64,000 bases of DNA, from positions 186,001-250,000 of the forward strand of contig NZ_AVGG01000005.1 of NCBI RefSeq assembly GCF_000498535.1. Reading direction: 5' to 3'. The translations under genes were made by a program, and so were the position numbers. The stretch is from Flavobacterium limnosediminis JC2902. Its GTDB lineage: Bacteria; Bacteroidota; Bacteroidia; Flavobacteriales; Flavobacteriaceae. Positions 57,054 to 64,000 of the stretch are shown here, one piece after another. The notes under the pieces are model-generated. The model was given only the letters and a program-made list of their open reading frames with translations, was not told the origin of the DNA and searched no databases. Within the stretch, counting starts at the first letter, position 1; each line of letters starts with the position of its first letter.

Positions 57054-59243
57054 TTATCTCACAAATAACAATTCTCTGTATTTAGCCAACGTCCAGATTT
57101 CGTCGTCAACCAACAGCTCTAATTTATCACAGTGGCTTCTGATGATATCGAAATATGGTTTTACTTTTTCGCAATATGCATCGGCCATTTTCTCTGAGCT
57201 GTTTAAAGCATTTGCTTTTTTACGCTCTTCCGTCATAGCTTCTACATTTGAATTGATACCTTCGATATGCTCTGAAATTTCTTTGATTAATCCGATTTGC
57301 TCTTTCGCAATTTTTTCAAAATCTTTTCCGAAAATTTCTTTCAGTCCTCTTACGTTTTCGATCAACGTATTTTGGTAACGGATTGATGTCGGAATTACGT
57401 GGTTACGAGCGATATCACCCAACACACGTCCTTCAATCTGAATTTTCTTGGTGTATTCTTCCAATTCGATCTCGTAACGGGATTCTACCTCAACATGGTC
57501 CATTACATTCATCTCTCCGAATAAATCAATAGCTTGTTTAGATACTTTTGCTTTTAATGCTTTTGGAGTTGTTTTATGGTTGCTTAAGCCACGTTTTTTA
57601 GCTTCAATTTCCCAAGCTTCACTGTAACCGTCGCCTTCGAATAAAATCGCTTTGGTTTTTTTGATGTATTCTCTTAAAACATTGAAGATCGCATCGTCTT
57701 TCTTCATGTCTTTTGTCTCAATTAATGCATCTACCTCAACTTTAAAATCTTTCAATTGTTTTGCAACAATCGTATTTAAAGTCGTCATTGAAACCGCACA
57801 GTTTGCAGTAGAACCAACCGCTCTGAATTCGAATTTATTTCCTGTGAAGGCGAATGGAGACGTTCTGTTTCTGTCGGTGTTATCCAACAATACGTCTGGT
57901 AATTTACCTACTACGTTCAATTTCAAATCTGTTTTTTCTTCTGGAGAAAGTTTTCCGCTGGAAACACCTTCTAATTCAGCTAAAACATTTGTTAATTGCT
58001 GACCGATGAAAACAGATATGATAGCCGGTGGTGCTTCATTCGCACCCAAACGGTGGTCGTTACTTGCAGAAGCAATAGAAGCTCTCATCAACTCTTCATA
58101 ATCATGAACCGCTTTGATTGTATTGATGAAGAATGTTAAGAATTGCAAGTTGCTCATCGGCGTTCTGCCCGGACTTAACAAGTTTATACCTGTATCTGTA
58201 GCCAATGACCAGTTATTGTGTTTACCTGAACCGTTAACTCCCTTGAATGGTTTTTCGTGGAATAACACTTTAAAATGATGACGCTCTGCTACTTTTTGCA
58301 TAACATCCATCAACAATGAGTTGTGGTCAACCGCTAAGTTTGTTTCCTCGAAGATAGGTGCTAATTCGTATTGGTTTGGAGCTACCTCGTTGTGACGGGT
58401 TTTCACTGGAATTCCCAACAACATACATTCTTTTTCCAAATCTCTCATATATTGTAATACGCGAGTCGGTATAGAACCGAAATAGTGGTCTTCCAATTGC
58501 TGCCCTTTTGCAGAAGTATGTCCTAACAAAGTTCTTCCGGTTGCCAAAATATCTGGTCTTGAATTTGCCAAAGCAGCATCAACAAGAAAATACTCCTGCT
58601 CCCAACCTAAAGTAGGGGTTACTTTTTTAACGTTTTTATCAAAATATTTAGCAACATCAGTCGCTGCATTGTCAATCGCATGTAATGCTCTCAACAAAGG
58701 TGTTTTGTTATCTAAAGCCTCACCTGTATAAGAGATGAAAACTGTCGGGATACATAATGTTGTTCCGAAGATGAAAGCCGGAGATGTTGGGTCCCAAGCG
58801 GTATATCCTCGTGCTTCGAATGTATTTCTGATTCCTCCGTTCGGAAAAGATGAAGCATCCGGTTCCTGTTGCGCCAATTGGCTTCCTCCGAATTTCTCAA
58901 CAGGATCGCTTCCGTCCATTGATGTTTCGAAAAACGCATCGTGTTTCTCAGCGGTTGTTCCTGTTAACGGCTGGAACCAGTGTGTATAATGAGTCACCCC
59001 CTTAGAAAGCGCCCATTCTTTCATTCCCATTGCAATGTACTCTGCAATTTTACGATCAATTTTAATTCCGTTTTCGATAGCATTTTTAACAGCCTTATAA
59101 GCTTCCGGCGTCAAAAATTGTCGCATCGCCTTGTCGTTAAAAACGTTACTTCCGAAAATCGCTGATTTTCTCTCCGAATCATCTACCGCTACGGGTGTTC
59201 TGTCTGTCGCTTTTTGTAAAGCATGGAAACGAAATGTTGACAT
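57054..59243 (-). CDS. glnN: Glutamine synthetase type III
   Basis: 729 residues, the GSIII size found in Bacteroidetes and cyanobacteria. It joins ammonia to glutamate with ATP. Typical GSIII words: THYTHWFQPLTG (about 81-92), DGSDPVEKFGGSQLAQQEPDASSFPNGG region (about 109-136), GWEQEYFLVD (about 214-223), EVAPNQYELAPIFEETN, HEKPFKGVNGSGKHNNWSL region, and NRTSPFAFTGNKFEFRAVGS region. C-terminal domain is helical (about 500-729). Stands alone, with its own terminator and a -7 box at 59284. Nitrogen regulation is expected but no operator is visible. Confidence 0.97.
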   Translation of the reverse strand: MSTFRFHALQKATDRTPVAVDDSERKSAIFGSNVFNDKAMRQFLTPEAYKAVKNAIENGIKIDRKIAEYIAMGMKEWALSKGVTHYTHWFQPLTGTTAEKHDAFFETSMDGSDPVEKFGGSQLAQQEPDASSFPNGGIRNTFEARGYTAWDPTSPAFIFGTTLCIPTVFISYTGEALDNKTPLLRALHAIDNAATDVAKYFDKNVKKVTPTLGWEQEYFLVDAALANSRPDILATGRTLLGHTSAKGQQLEDHYFGSIPTRVLQYMRDLEKECMLLGIPVKTRHNEVAPNQYELAPIFEETNLAVDHNSLLMDVMQKVAERHHFKVLFHEKPFKGVNGSGKHNNWSLATDTGINLLSPGRTPMSNLQFLTFFINTIKAVHDYEELMRASIASASNDHRLGANEAPPAIISVFIGQQLTNVLAELEGVSSGKLSPEEKTDLKLNVVGKLPDVLLDNTDRNRTSPFAFTGNKFEFRAVGSTANCAVSMTTLNTIVAKQLKDFKVEVDALIETKDMKKDDAIFNVLREYIKKTKAILFEGDGYSEAWEIEAKKRGLSNHKTTPKALKAKVSKQAIDLFGEMNVMDHVEVESRYEIELEEYTKKIQIEGRVLGDIARNHVIPTSIRYQNTLIENVRGLKEIFGKDFEKIAKEQIGLIKEISEHIEGINSNVEAMTEERKKANALNSSEKMADAYCEKVKPYFDIIRSHCDKLELLVDDEIWTLAKYRELLFVR

Positions 59244-59283
59244 AAGTTGTGTTTTTAAGGTTATGACCTATAGTTATACACCG

Positions 59284-59309
59284 CAAAAATATAAAATTTT
59301 ACATTACAA
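59284..59309 (-). promoter_or_regulatory. Probable promoter of glnN
   Basis: On minus, TTG (59309-59307), 15 bases, then TATTTTTG (59291-59284). The -7 box is exact, spacing slightly short. Leader of about 35 bases. Confidence 0.5.
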
Positions 59310-59420
59310 AATCATTTACCCCCTAAAAAAATAGGGGTGTATTTAAAAATAATCGAAAAACAAATCGAATTACCTATAATTTTAGGGATTTTATAAACTG
59401 AAGTTCAAACATGGAACACA

Positions 59421-61178
59421 TTAATTCTTAATGAATTTTTTCAGTACCACATTCGAACCCTTTTCAAAAATCATATAATAAACTCCATTTTGCAAGTCTG
59501 AAACATCTGCAGAAATCAAATTTTTATCCTTGTTTACAAAATTCATTTTAATCTCCTGACCAAGTGAATTAACCATTCTGATATTAATATTTAAAACATC
59601 TGAGATACCTGAGATATTTAAAACTGAAGAAGTAGGATTAGGATAAATCGCACAATCCAAGTCTATTCCACCCTTATCTTCGACACCAACCTTACTTCGG
59701 ACCCCACCTGGAGGGGTAGCAACCGAGACTCCATTACTGTATGTTACATAAGATCGATGACTGAACCCTTTCCAATAACTAACTTTTACAACTCTTCTAT
59801 AATTTATTATTGTCGAGAAAGTCGATATGGCCGGTGGTAAAAAATCCATAGAGGTAGCACCCGATATGTCGGACCAGGCAGATGTTCTGCTTTGTTGTTG
59901 CCACTGATACGAAAAAGACACACTGGAAGGACTAGCGTAATAACCCCCATCATTTACACTATAAACCGGAGTAGAACCAGTTATAACAGACGGCGATTGA
60001 AACCCTGCAGAAGCAACAGCCTCCAATAGCTGACTACAACAAACAGTATTTGAATCGCTTGCTTTTACAGTTACAATCTTTAAAACATTACTCACTTTGC
60101 TTATACCTTGATATTTTGCGATACGTCTTATATAATAAGATCCCGATAAATTATCTGAAGGCATTGTAAATCCATCTAAATATGGAAGTACTGCATTAGG
60201 AATATCATTCCAATAAGCGCCCGAATCACCTGATTTATATTGCCATTGAAAATCTTCGACGTTCACTAAAGCATCTGATCGATCGGCAACATGAAAAGGA
60301 TCAGCCAATATATTTAAATTAACATACGTACCAAGACCGTTAAATTGAACAGGACTTCCTTCCCTAATTTCATAACTATCATCACCCATAGTAATGGCAT
60401 TGGTATATATGGTATTCGACATTATTGGTGTAGGCACGACAGTAATCGTCACAGGTGAACTAATAGACACGCTTTGAGGAGATGAATAATAGGTTACTTT
60501 TCTCTTATAAGTTGTTGTCTGAAAAAGGTAATCAGGTTTCAAAGCAGTACTTCCACGTAAATCATCGTGAGAAAGAGGACTTCCCGAGCTGACAATCCAT
60601 TCTAAACCAACTTGCCCGTTCATAACAATATTTGACCCTGTAATTGTACCAGGCTTGTCTCCATATCGTATGGTTTGGTTACAACATATAGTGTTAGACT
60701 GCGGACTCGGCGTGGTTCTAGTCCCTCCTATTACCGATATATTAGAAGAAGTATAGTTCGAGTTGTTATTATTAATATATTTAGCATATAACACTCCGCC
60801 AGATGCAAAAAAATTAGATGCATTAAGAGTAATTGAACCAAAAGACCTGGTACTTGTATAAGTTGTCTGTGAGACAAAAGGAGGATAAGTAACAACAAAT
60901 GTATTTGTAGCAAAGCCAACTTGGGTTTCAGTTTCGGAACCAGAAGCTTTAAAGAATATATAGGTATTTCCAAAAGTGTTATTTGAGTCACCATTAAAAG
61001 TGCTAAGATTAACATCTAAACTTATTGACAAACTGGAACTTCCATTAAAATTTACAGTATTGTTAGTAACTGCAACTCCTCCCACTTTCAAATTTGAAAT
61101 TTGAACTGTAACCTGCCCTGAAGAAGTGGCGAGAGAAAGAAAAAAAGAAAGAACAAAAAAAAACTTAGTTAACTTCAT
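59421..61178 (-). CDS. T9SS-secreted protein with Ig-like/PKD-type repeats
   Basis: 585 residues from the ATG at 61178 (open to 61202; the promoter lies just upstream of that). Signal peptide (FFFVLSFFLSLATSSGQ). The body is beta-rich, with repeated WQ/YQW-type Ig-like strands (FQWQYKSGDSGAYWNDI, FSYQWQQQSRTSAWSDISG) and paired-Cys turns (NTICCNQTIRYGD, NTVCCSQLLEAV). The C-terminus is a type A sorting domain (IYPNPTSSVLNIS, MVNSLGQEIKM, VVLKKFIKN). Surface or secreted protein; specific role unknown. Confidence 0.88.
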   Translation of the reverse strand: MKLTKFFFVLSFFLSLATSSGQVTVQISNLKVGGVAVTNNTVNFNGSSSLSISLDVNLSTFNGDSNNTFGNTYIFFKASGSETETQVGFATNTFVVTYPPFVSQTTYTSTRSFGSITLNASNFFASGGVLYAKYINNNNSNYTSSNISVIGGTRTTPSPQSNTICCNQTIRYGDKPGTITGSNIVMNGQVGLEWIVSSGSPLSHDDLRGSTALKPDYLFQTTTYKRKVTYYSSPQSVSISSPVTITVVPTPIMSNTIYTNAITMGDDSYEIREGSPVQFNGLGTYVNLNILADPFHVADRSDALVNVEDFQWQYKSGDSGAYWNDIPNAVLPYLDGFTMPSDNLSGSYYIRRIAKYQGISKVSNVLKIVTVKASDSNTVCCSQLLEAVASAGFQSPSVITGSTPVYSVNDGGYYASPSSVSFSYQWQQQSRTSAWSDISGATSMDFLPPAISTFSTIINYRRVVKVSYWKGFSHRSYVTYSNGVSVATPPGGVRSKVGVEDKGGIDLDCAIYPNPTSSVLNISGISDVLNINIRMVNSLGQEIKMNFVNKDKNLISADVSDLQNGVYYMIFEKGSNVVLKKFIKN

Positions 61179-61203
61179 GTTTAAATTTTTAAGATTAATC
61201 ACA

Positions 61204-61234
61204 CAAAAGTAATTGTTTGCGATTTTTCTTGCAA
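61204..61234 (-). promoter_or_regulatory. Flavobacterial-type promoter of the T9SS gene
   Basis: On minus, TTG (61234-61232), 20 bases, then TACTTTTG (61211-61204), an exact match to TTG-N(17-23)-TAnnTTTG. Expected start near 61198, leader of about 20 bases before the ATG at 61178, which also settles the start choice. Confidence 0.8.
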
Positions 61235-61376
61235 TTTATTTATGATAAAAATATAGTGTTTTTCAACAAAATCATTCTCAGACCTGAACTTTGTTTTTCA
61301 TTCATAACTGAGTTATTCAAAGAATTACAAAGTCTAACCACTCAGGATAATCTAATTAGCTTCATCAAAAAATAAA

Positions 61377-61400
61377 AAAGACCGTCCAAAGACGGTCTTT
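61377..61400. terminator. Intrinsic terminator after the 174-residue lipoprotein gene
   Basis: AAAGACCGTC (61377-61386) pairs with GACGGTCTTT (61391-61400), loop CAAA, with T's on plus and A-run on the other side. It serves the lipoprotein gene that ends at 61426 on minus. Confidence 0.88.
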
Positions 61401-61425
61401 TTTATAACTAACAAACAAATTGCAT

Positions 61426-61950
61426 TTACATTTTTATTTTCTGGATTTTTGATTCCTCTATATGGTAAGCTTTAACTACAGCATTATAATCGTTAACATC
61501 TACCGGGTTCGTTTGTTTTTTATTTACGAAAGCCGGTATAACTACCACCCTAAACATCTGATTTAATTTAAAGGCGTTTGGCAAAGTGGATAAATCATAA
61601 CCATACAAATCGACTATCGCACTATACTGGGTGAAATCATTTCTGTAACCATAATCTAAAGTACCATCAGGAAAATAATGGGTCTCAGGCAGTAATTTCC
61701 ATTCATTACCTTCCGGTCCGACTCCAGCCAAACGGTACACCAAAACCATATCCGAGGTATAAATCGCATGAGGAAACTCTAAATATACACTATAATCATT
61801 CGGAAGAAAATCAACACCATAAAATTCAAAAACCTCACTGATGGTATCCTGATCATAAGTATCCCCCTGAACATAATATTCTTCCGTAGTACAACCTGTA
61901 AGCCCTATCATCCCGATAAAAGCTAATAATAAAGTAATTTTCTTGCTCAT
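61426..61950 (-). CDS. Lipoprotein of unknown function
   Basis: 174 residues. Signal with lipobox LTGC (Cys19), followed by TTEEYYVQGDTYDQ. The body has aromatic, acidic strands (FEFYGVDFLPNDYSVYLEF, MVLVYRLAGVGPEGNEWKLLP, YRNDFTQYSAIVDLYGYDLS, FRVVVIPAFV) and a short helix (DYNAVVKAYHIEE). No family recognised. Single gene between its terminator and a 388-bp spacer. Confidence 0.7.
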   Translation of the reverse strand: MSKKITLLLAFIGMIGLTGCTTEEYYVQGDTYDQDTISEVFEFYGVDFLPNDYSVYLEFPHAIYTSDMVLVYRLAGVGPEGNEWKLLPETHYFPDGTLDYGYRNDFTQYSAIVDLYGYDLSTLPNAFKLNQMFRVVVIPAFVNKKQTNPVDVNDYNAVVKAYHIEESKIQKIKM

Positions 61951-62338
61951 GGCTATAAATTTATTTTTTTAATTCTTTAAGTAAGTAATCCCTAAGGCAA
62001 TCGAAGCAACCTCAACTATTCTTCAATTTTACAATAGTCGTGCCAAACTTTCGCAAAGCCGAATTTAACAGCCTCTCACACTTGAAAAACCTACGTAAAT
62101 TTACAAAGAAACAACCATTAAAAAACACTAAACAATTAACCTCAAAGCAATTGCAAAAAAGTTTAACATAAAAAAATGAAGAAAAATAACACAGCGATAT
62201 TTCATTAATATCAGTTTTTTATAGTAACTTTATTCTGATACAGCAGTTTACCGTTGTATTTTCATCTTATAATCCTTAGAATCTTAAGATTTTACAAGTC
62301 ACGGAATTAGCAAACCACACCAGAGATCAGTCACAAAC
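61951..62338. other. Intergenic region, no gene seen
   Basis: 388 bases between divergent genes. It is AT-rich with a slight CCTAC/CTCAAC pyrimidine bias near 62000-62100. I find no exact promoter box for either gene, no hairpin with a T-run and no ORF. Confidence 0.45.
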
Positions 62339-63073
62339 ATGAAAAAAACAATACTATCCACATGCATCTTATTGTTCTCATGTACTGTCAGCGGACAGGT
62401 GTTAATCTCATTGCTGTTGGGAGACAAATTAAATACCGGCAAAATAGAATTCGGACTTGACGGCGGCGTAAATTTTGCTTCGCTCAGAGGACTGGACGAT
62501 TCCGAATCAAGCGCCCGTTTCAATTTGGGATTTTATTTTGACATTAAGATGAAAAACGACTGGATGTTCCACACCGGAGTAATCGTAAAATCAACCATGG
62601 GGGCAGATGATATAAAACCATATTTACTTAATAATCCTGATTTAGATAATGCATTTGTAGACGGAAAGGTAAAAAGAAGCTTCCAATACTTCAACGTTCC
62701 GCTGATGATGAAAAGAAAACTCCCGAAAAACTTTTACGCCGAAGGAGGTTTTCAGTTAGGCCTTTTATACAAAGCCCATGATGAATTCACCGCAGATGTA
62801 ATAGACAAGGAAGATTTAAAATACAAAATATCCATTAAGGATAACTACCATCCTCTTGATGCGGGGTTAATAGCCGGAATTGGCTACCGATTAATGGGGG
62901 GCAACGGAATGAATTTGGGCGTGCGTTATTATTACGGTTTAATTGATATAGAAATTGACGACTCCGGTAAAAATGTTTACAACCAGAGTTTTTACATAAC
63001 GGCAGGTATTCCGATAGGAGCCGGCAAAGCAAAAAAAAATGCAGAGAAAAAAACAACTGAGTCAGAACAATAA
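62339..63073 (+). CDS. PorT-family outer-membrane beta-barrel protein
   Basis: 244 residues with a signal peptide (STCILLFSCTVSGQ). Opening strand KIEFGLDGGVNFASLRG, then FNLGFYFDIKMKNDWMFHTGVIVKS, FNVPLMMKRKLPKNFYAEGGFQLGLLY, DAGLIAGIGYRL and LGVRYYYGLIDI form an eight-strand-type barrel like OmpX/PorT. The C-terminus has a Lys/Glu tail (KAKKNAEKKTTESEQ) instead of the usual terminal Phe. It is followed 17 bp later by another outer-membrane protein, so the two probably form an operon. Confidence 0.82.
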   Translation: MKKTILSTCILLFSCTVSGQVLISLLLGDKLNTGKIEFGLDGGVNFASLRGLDDSESSARFNLGFYFDIKMKNDWMFHTGVIVKSTMGADDIKPYLLNNPDLDNAFVDGKVKRSFQYFNVPLMMKRKLPKNFYAEGGFQLGLLYKAHDEFTADVIDKEDLKYKISIKDNYHPLDAGLIAGIGYRLMGGNGMNLGVRYYYGLIDIEIDDSGKNVYNQSFYITAGIPIGAGKAKKNAEKKTTESEQ

Positions 63074-63090
63074 TATAAACTTCGAATACC

Positions 63091-64000
63091 ATGAAAAATT
63101 ATATTTTATTTGCCTTTTGTCTATTTTTAAGTTTGTCGGTAAACGCACAGGTTTTCTCAAACAAAGAAGTTGGTAAAGCCAATCAGGAACTAATTGACAG
63201 CTTAAAAGTAACGGATTATCCCTATGCCTTACCCATTTGGGGCGATAAGGCCACCAAGGCAGGATACCATCTTCCTTATTCGGCAGGAATAAGCGTAAAT
63301 TATCTTTGGCAGGAATCGGATATCTTAATAGACAATTTAAGCGTCGGATTTAACAACGGCCCTATGTACAACCTGGACAATATCATACGATTTAATAAAG
63401 CACAAGTTTCTTCAAACACCCTTACGGTACGTCCTGATATTTGGCTATTCCCGTTTTTAAATGTTTATGGCATTTTAGGAAAAACATCCGCAAGTACTGA
63501 GGTTGGAATGGGAGTTTGGTTACAAAATCCTGCCACCGGTACAGAAACAGAGGTAACTTCGTTCGAATCTAAAGTTGATTTTGAGGCCACCTCTTTTGGT
63601 ATCGGGATGACCCCCACCATAGGAGTTGCCGGAGGATTCCTGGCATTGGATATGAACTGTGCCTGGACCGATGTCCCACAATTAAACAAACCCACATTTA
63701 CCTTTGTTTTTGGCCCCAGACTTGGTAAAAATTTCAAATTAAACAAACCAGACAGAACTATTGCTGTTTGGGCCGGAGGATTCCGTGTACATTTCAAATC
63801 CGACACCAATGGCTCCGTAAACCTAAGCGAAGTTTTACCGGAAGGCGATTTGGACGAGAAAATTCAAAATGGCATAACCGCCGTAAACGACACACAACAA
63901 CAAGTGGACGCATGGTGGAATGGATTAACTCCAATTGAACAAAACAGTCCTGTTAATCAGGCAAAATACAATACCGCAAATCAAATTTTGGATAGAGCCG
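63091..64000 (+). CDS. Outer-membrane protein, partial (C-terminus outside window)
   Basis: Open from ATG 63091 to the right edge, at least 303 residues. Signal peptide (FAFCLFLSLSVNAQ). The body carries long beta-strands with barrel-type alternation (SVGFNNGPMYNLDN, TLTVRPDIWLFPFLNVYGIL, FGIGMTPTIGVAGGFLALDMN, FTFVFGPRLGKNFKL, AVWAGGFRVHFKS), then a helical segment (INGITAVNDTQQQVDAWW type) at the cut. Likely paired with the PorT-like gene before it. Family not recognised. Confidence 0.72.
   Translation, partial: MKNYILFAFCLFLSLSVNAQVFSNKEVGKANQELIDSLKVTDYPYALPIWGDKATKAGYHLPYSAGISVNYLWQESDILIDNLSVGFNNGPMYNLDNIIRFNKAQVSSNTLTVRPDIWLFPFLNVYGILGKTSASTEVGMGVWLQNPATGTETEVTSFESKVDFEATSFGIGMTPTIGVAGGFLALDMNCAWTDVPQLNKPTFTFVFGPRLGKNFKLNKPDRTIAVWAGGFRVHFKSDTNGSVNLSEVLPEGDLDEKIQNGITAVNDTQQQVDAWWNGLTPIEQNSPVNQAKYNTANQILDRA

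Overview
The window reads as chromosomal DNA of a Flavobacteriaceae bacterium, most likely Flavobacterium or a close relative. The evidence is: proteins with type IX secretion (T9SS) C-terminal sorting domains, the gliding lipoprotein GldI, glutamine synthetase III, a PafA phosphatase, a TonB receptor/DUF4249 pair, several promoters of the form TTG-N(18-22)-TAnnTTTG, and the gene order guaA / LysM-PBP1 / osmC / DUF3820 / pyrG / yidC, which I recall from flavobacterial genomes. Base composition is AT-rich in spacers and I see no phage, integrase, transposase, CRISPR array, rRNA or tRNA.

Layout. 1-7052 (minus): two secreted surface proteins, one running off the left edge and one of about 2050 residues with repeated modules. 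7474-10240 (minus): two TPR membrane proteins, the first with an AraC-type DNA-binding domain and the second without. Divergent from them, 10599-13810 (plus) is a TonB-dependent receptor with a DUF4249 lipoprotein. 14123-14785: thiamine pyrophosphokinase. 15190-18002 (plus): a compact thioredoxin / ApbE / DUF4266 / DUF3570 operon, bracketed by two copies of a dispersed repeat of about 265 bp. 18381-20369: uvrB, followed by a hairpin repeat and a striking 43-bp tandem array. 21208-30307: mixed housekeeping and envelope genes (S9 peptidase, TerB-like, DUF1456, sucC, lysA, a membrane-tailed Ntn hydrolase). 36944-30315 (minus): six closely packed genes (MORN-like, mnmA, T9SS subtilase, flavin oxidoreductase, small secreted protein, pafA). 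37005-46928: fasciclin lipoprotein, then proC, yidC, pyrG, DUF3820, osmC, LysM-PBP1 and guaA, all on minus. 47022-50979 (plus): nrnA, gldI and two cyclophilin-FKBP fusions. 51261-56445: small hypothetical, methyltransferase, purM-like gene, NTF2-like protein and two tandem double-OmpA proteins. 56446-57053: a 608-bp gap with a probable structured RNA. 57054-59243: glnN. 59421-64000: a T9SS protein, a lipoprotein, and two outer-membrane proteins, the last cut by the right edge.

How it fits together. Much of the window serves the cell envelope: T9SS cargo, periplasmic folding factors (GldI and the PPIases), YidC insertion, OmpA-like anchors, nutrient uptake and phosphate scavenging. Nucleotide synthesis (purM, guaA, pyrG) and nitrogen assimilation (glnN) make up most of the core metabolism. 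The features most worth a second look are the ApbE/DUF4266/DUF3570 module, whose small lipoprotein carries a possible flavin-attachment motif; the putative RNA between glnN and the OmpA genes; the 43-bp ACGT array; and the repeat family that carries its own terminator-like hairpin and sits at three gene ends.
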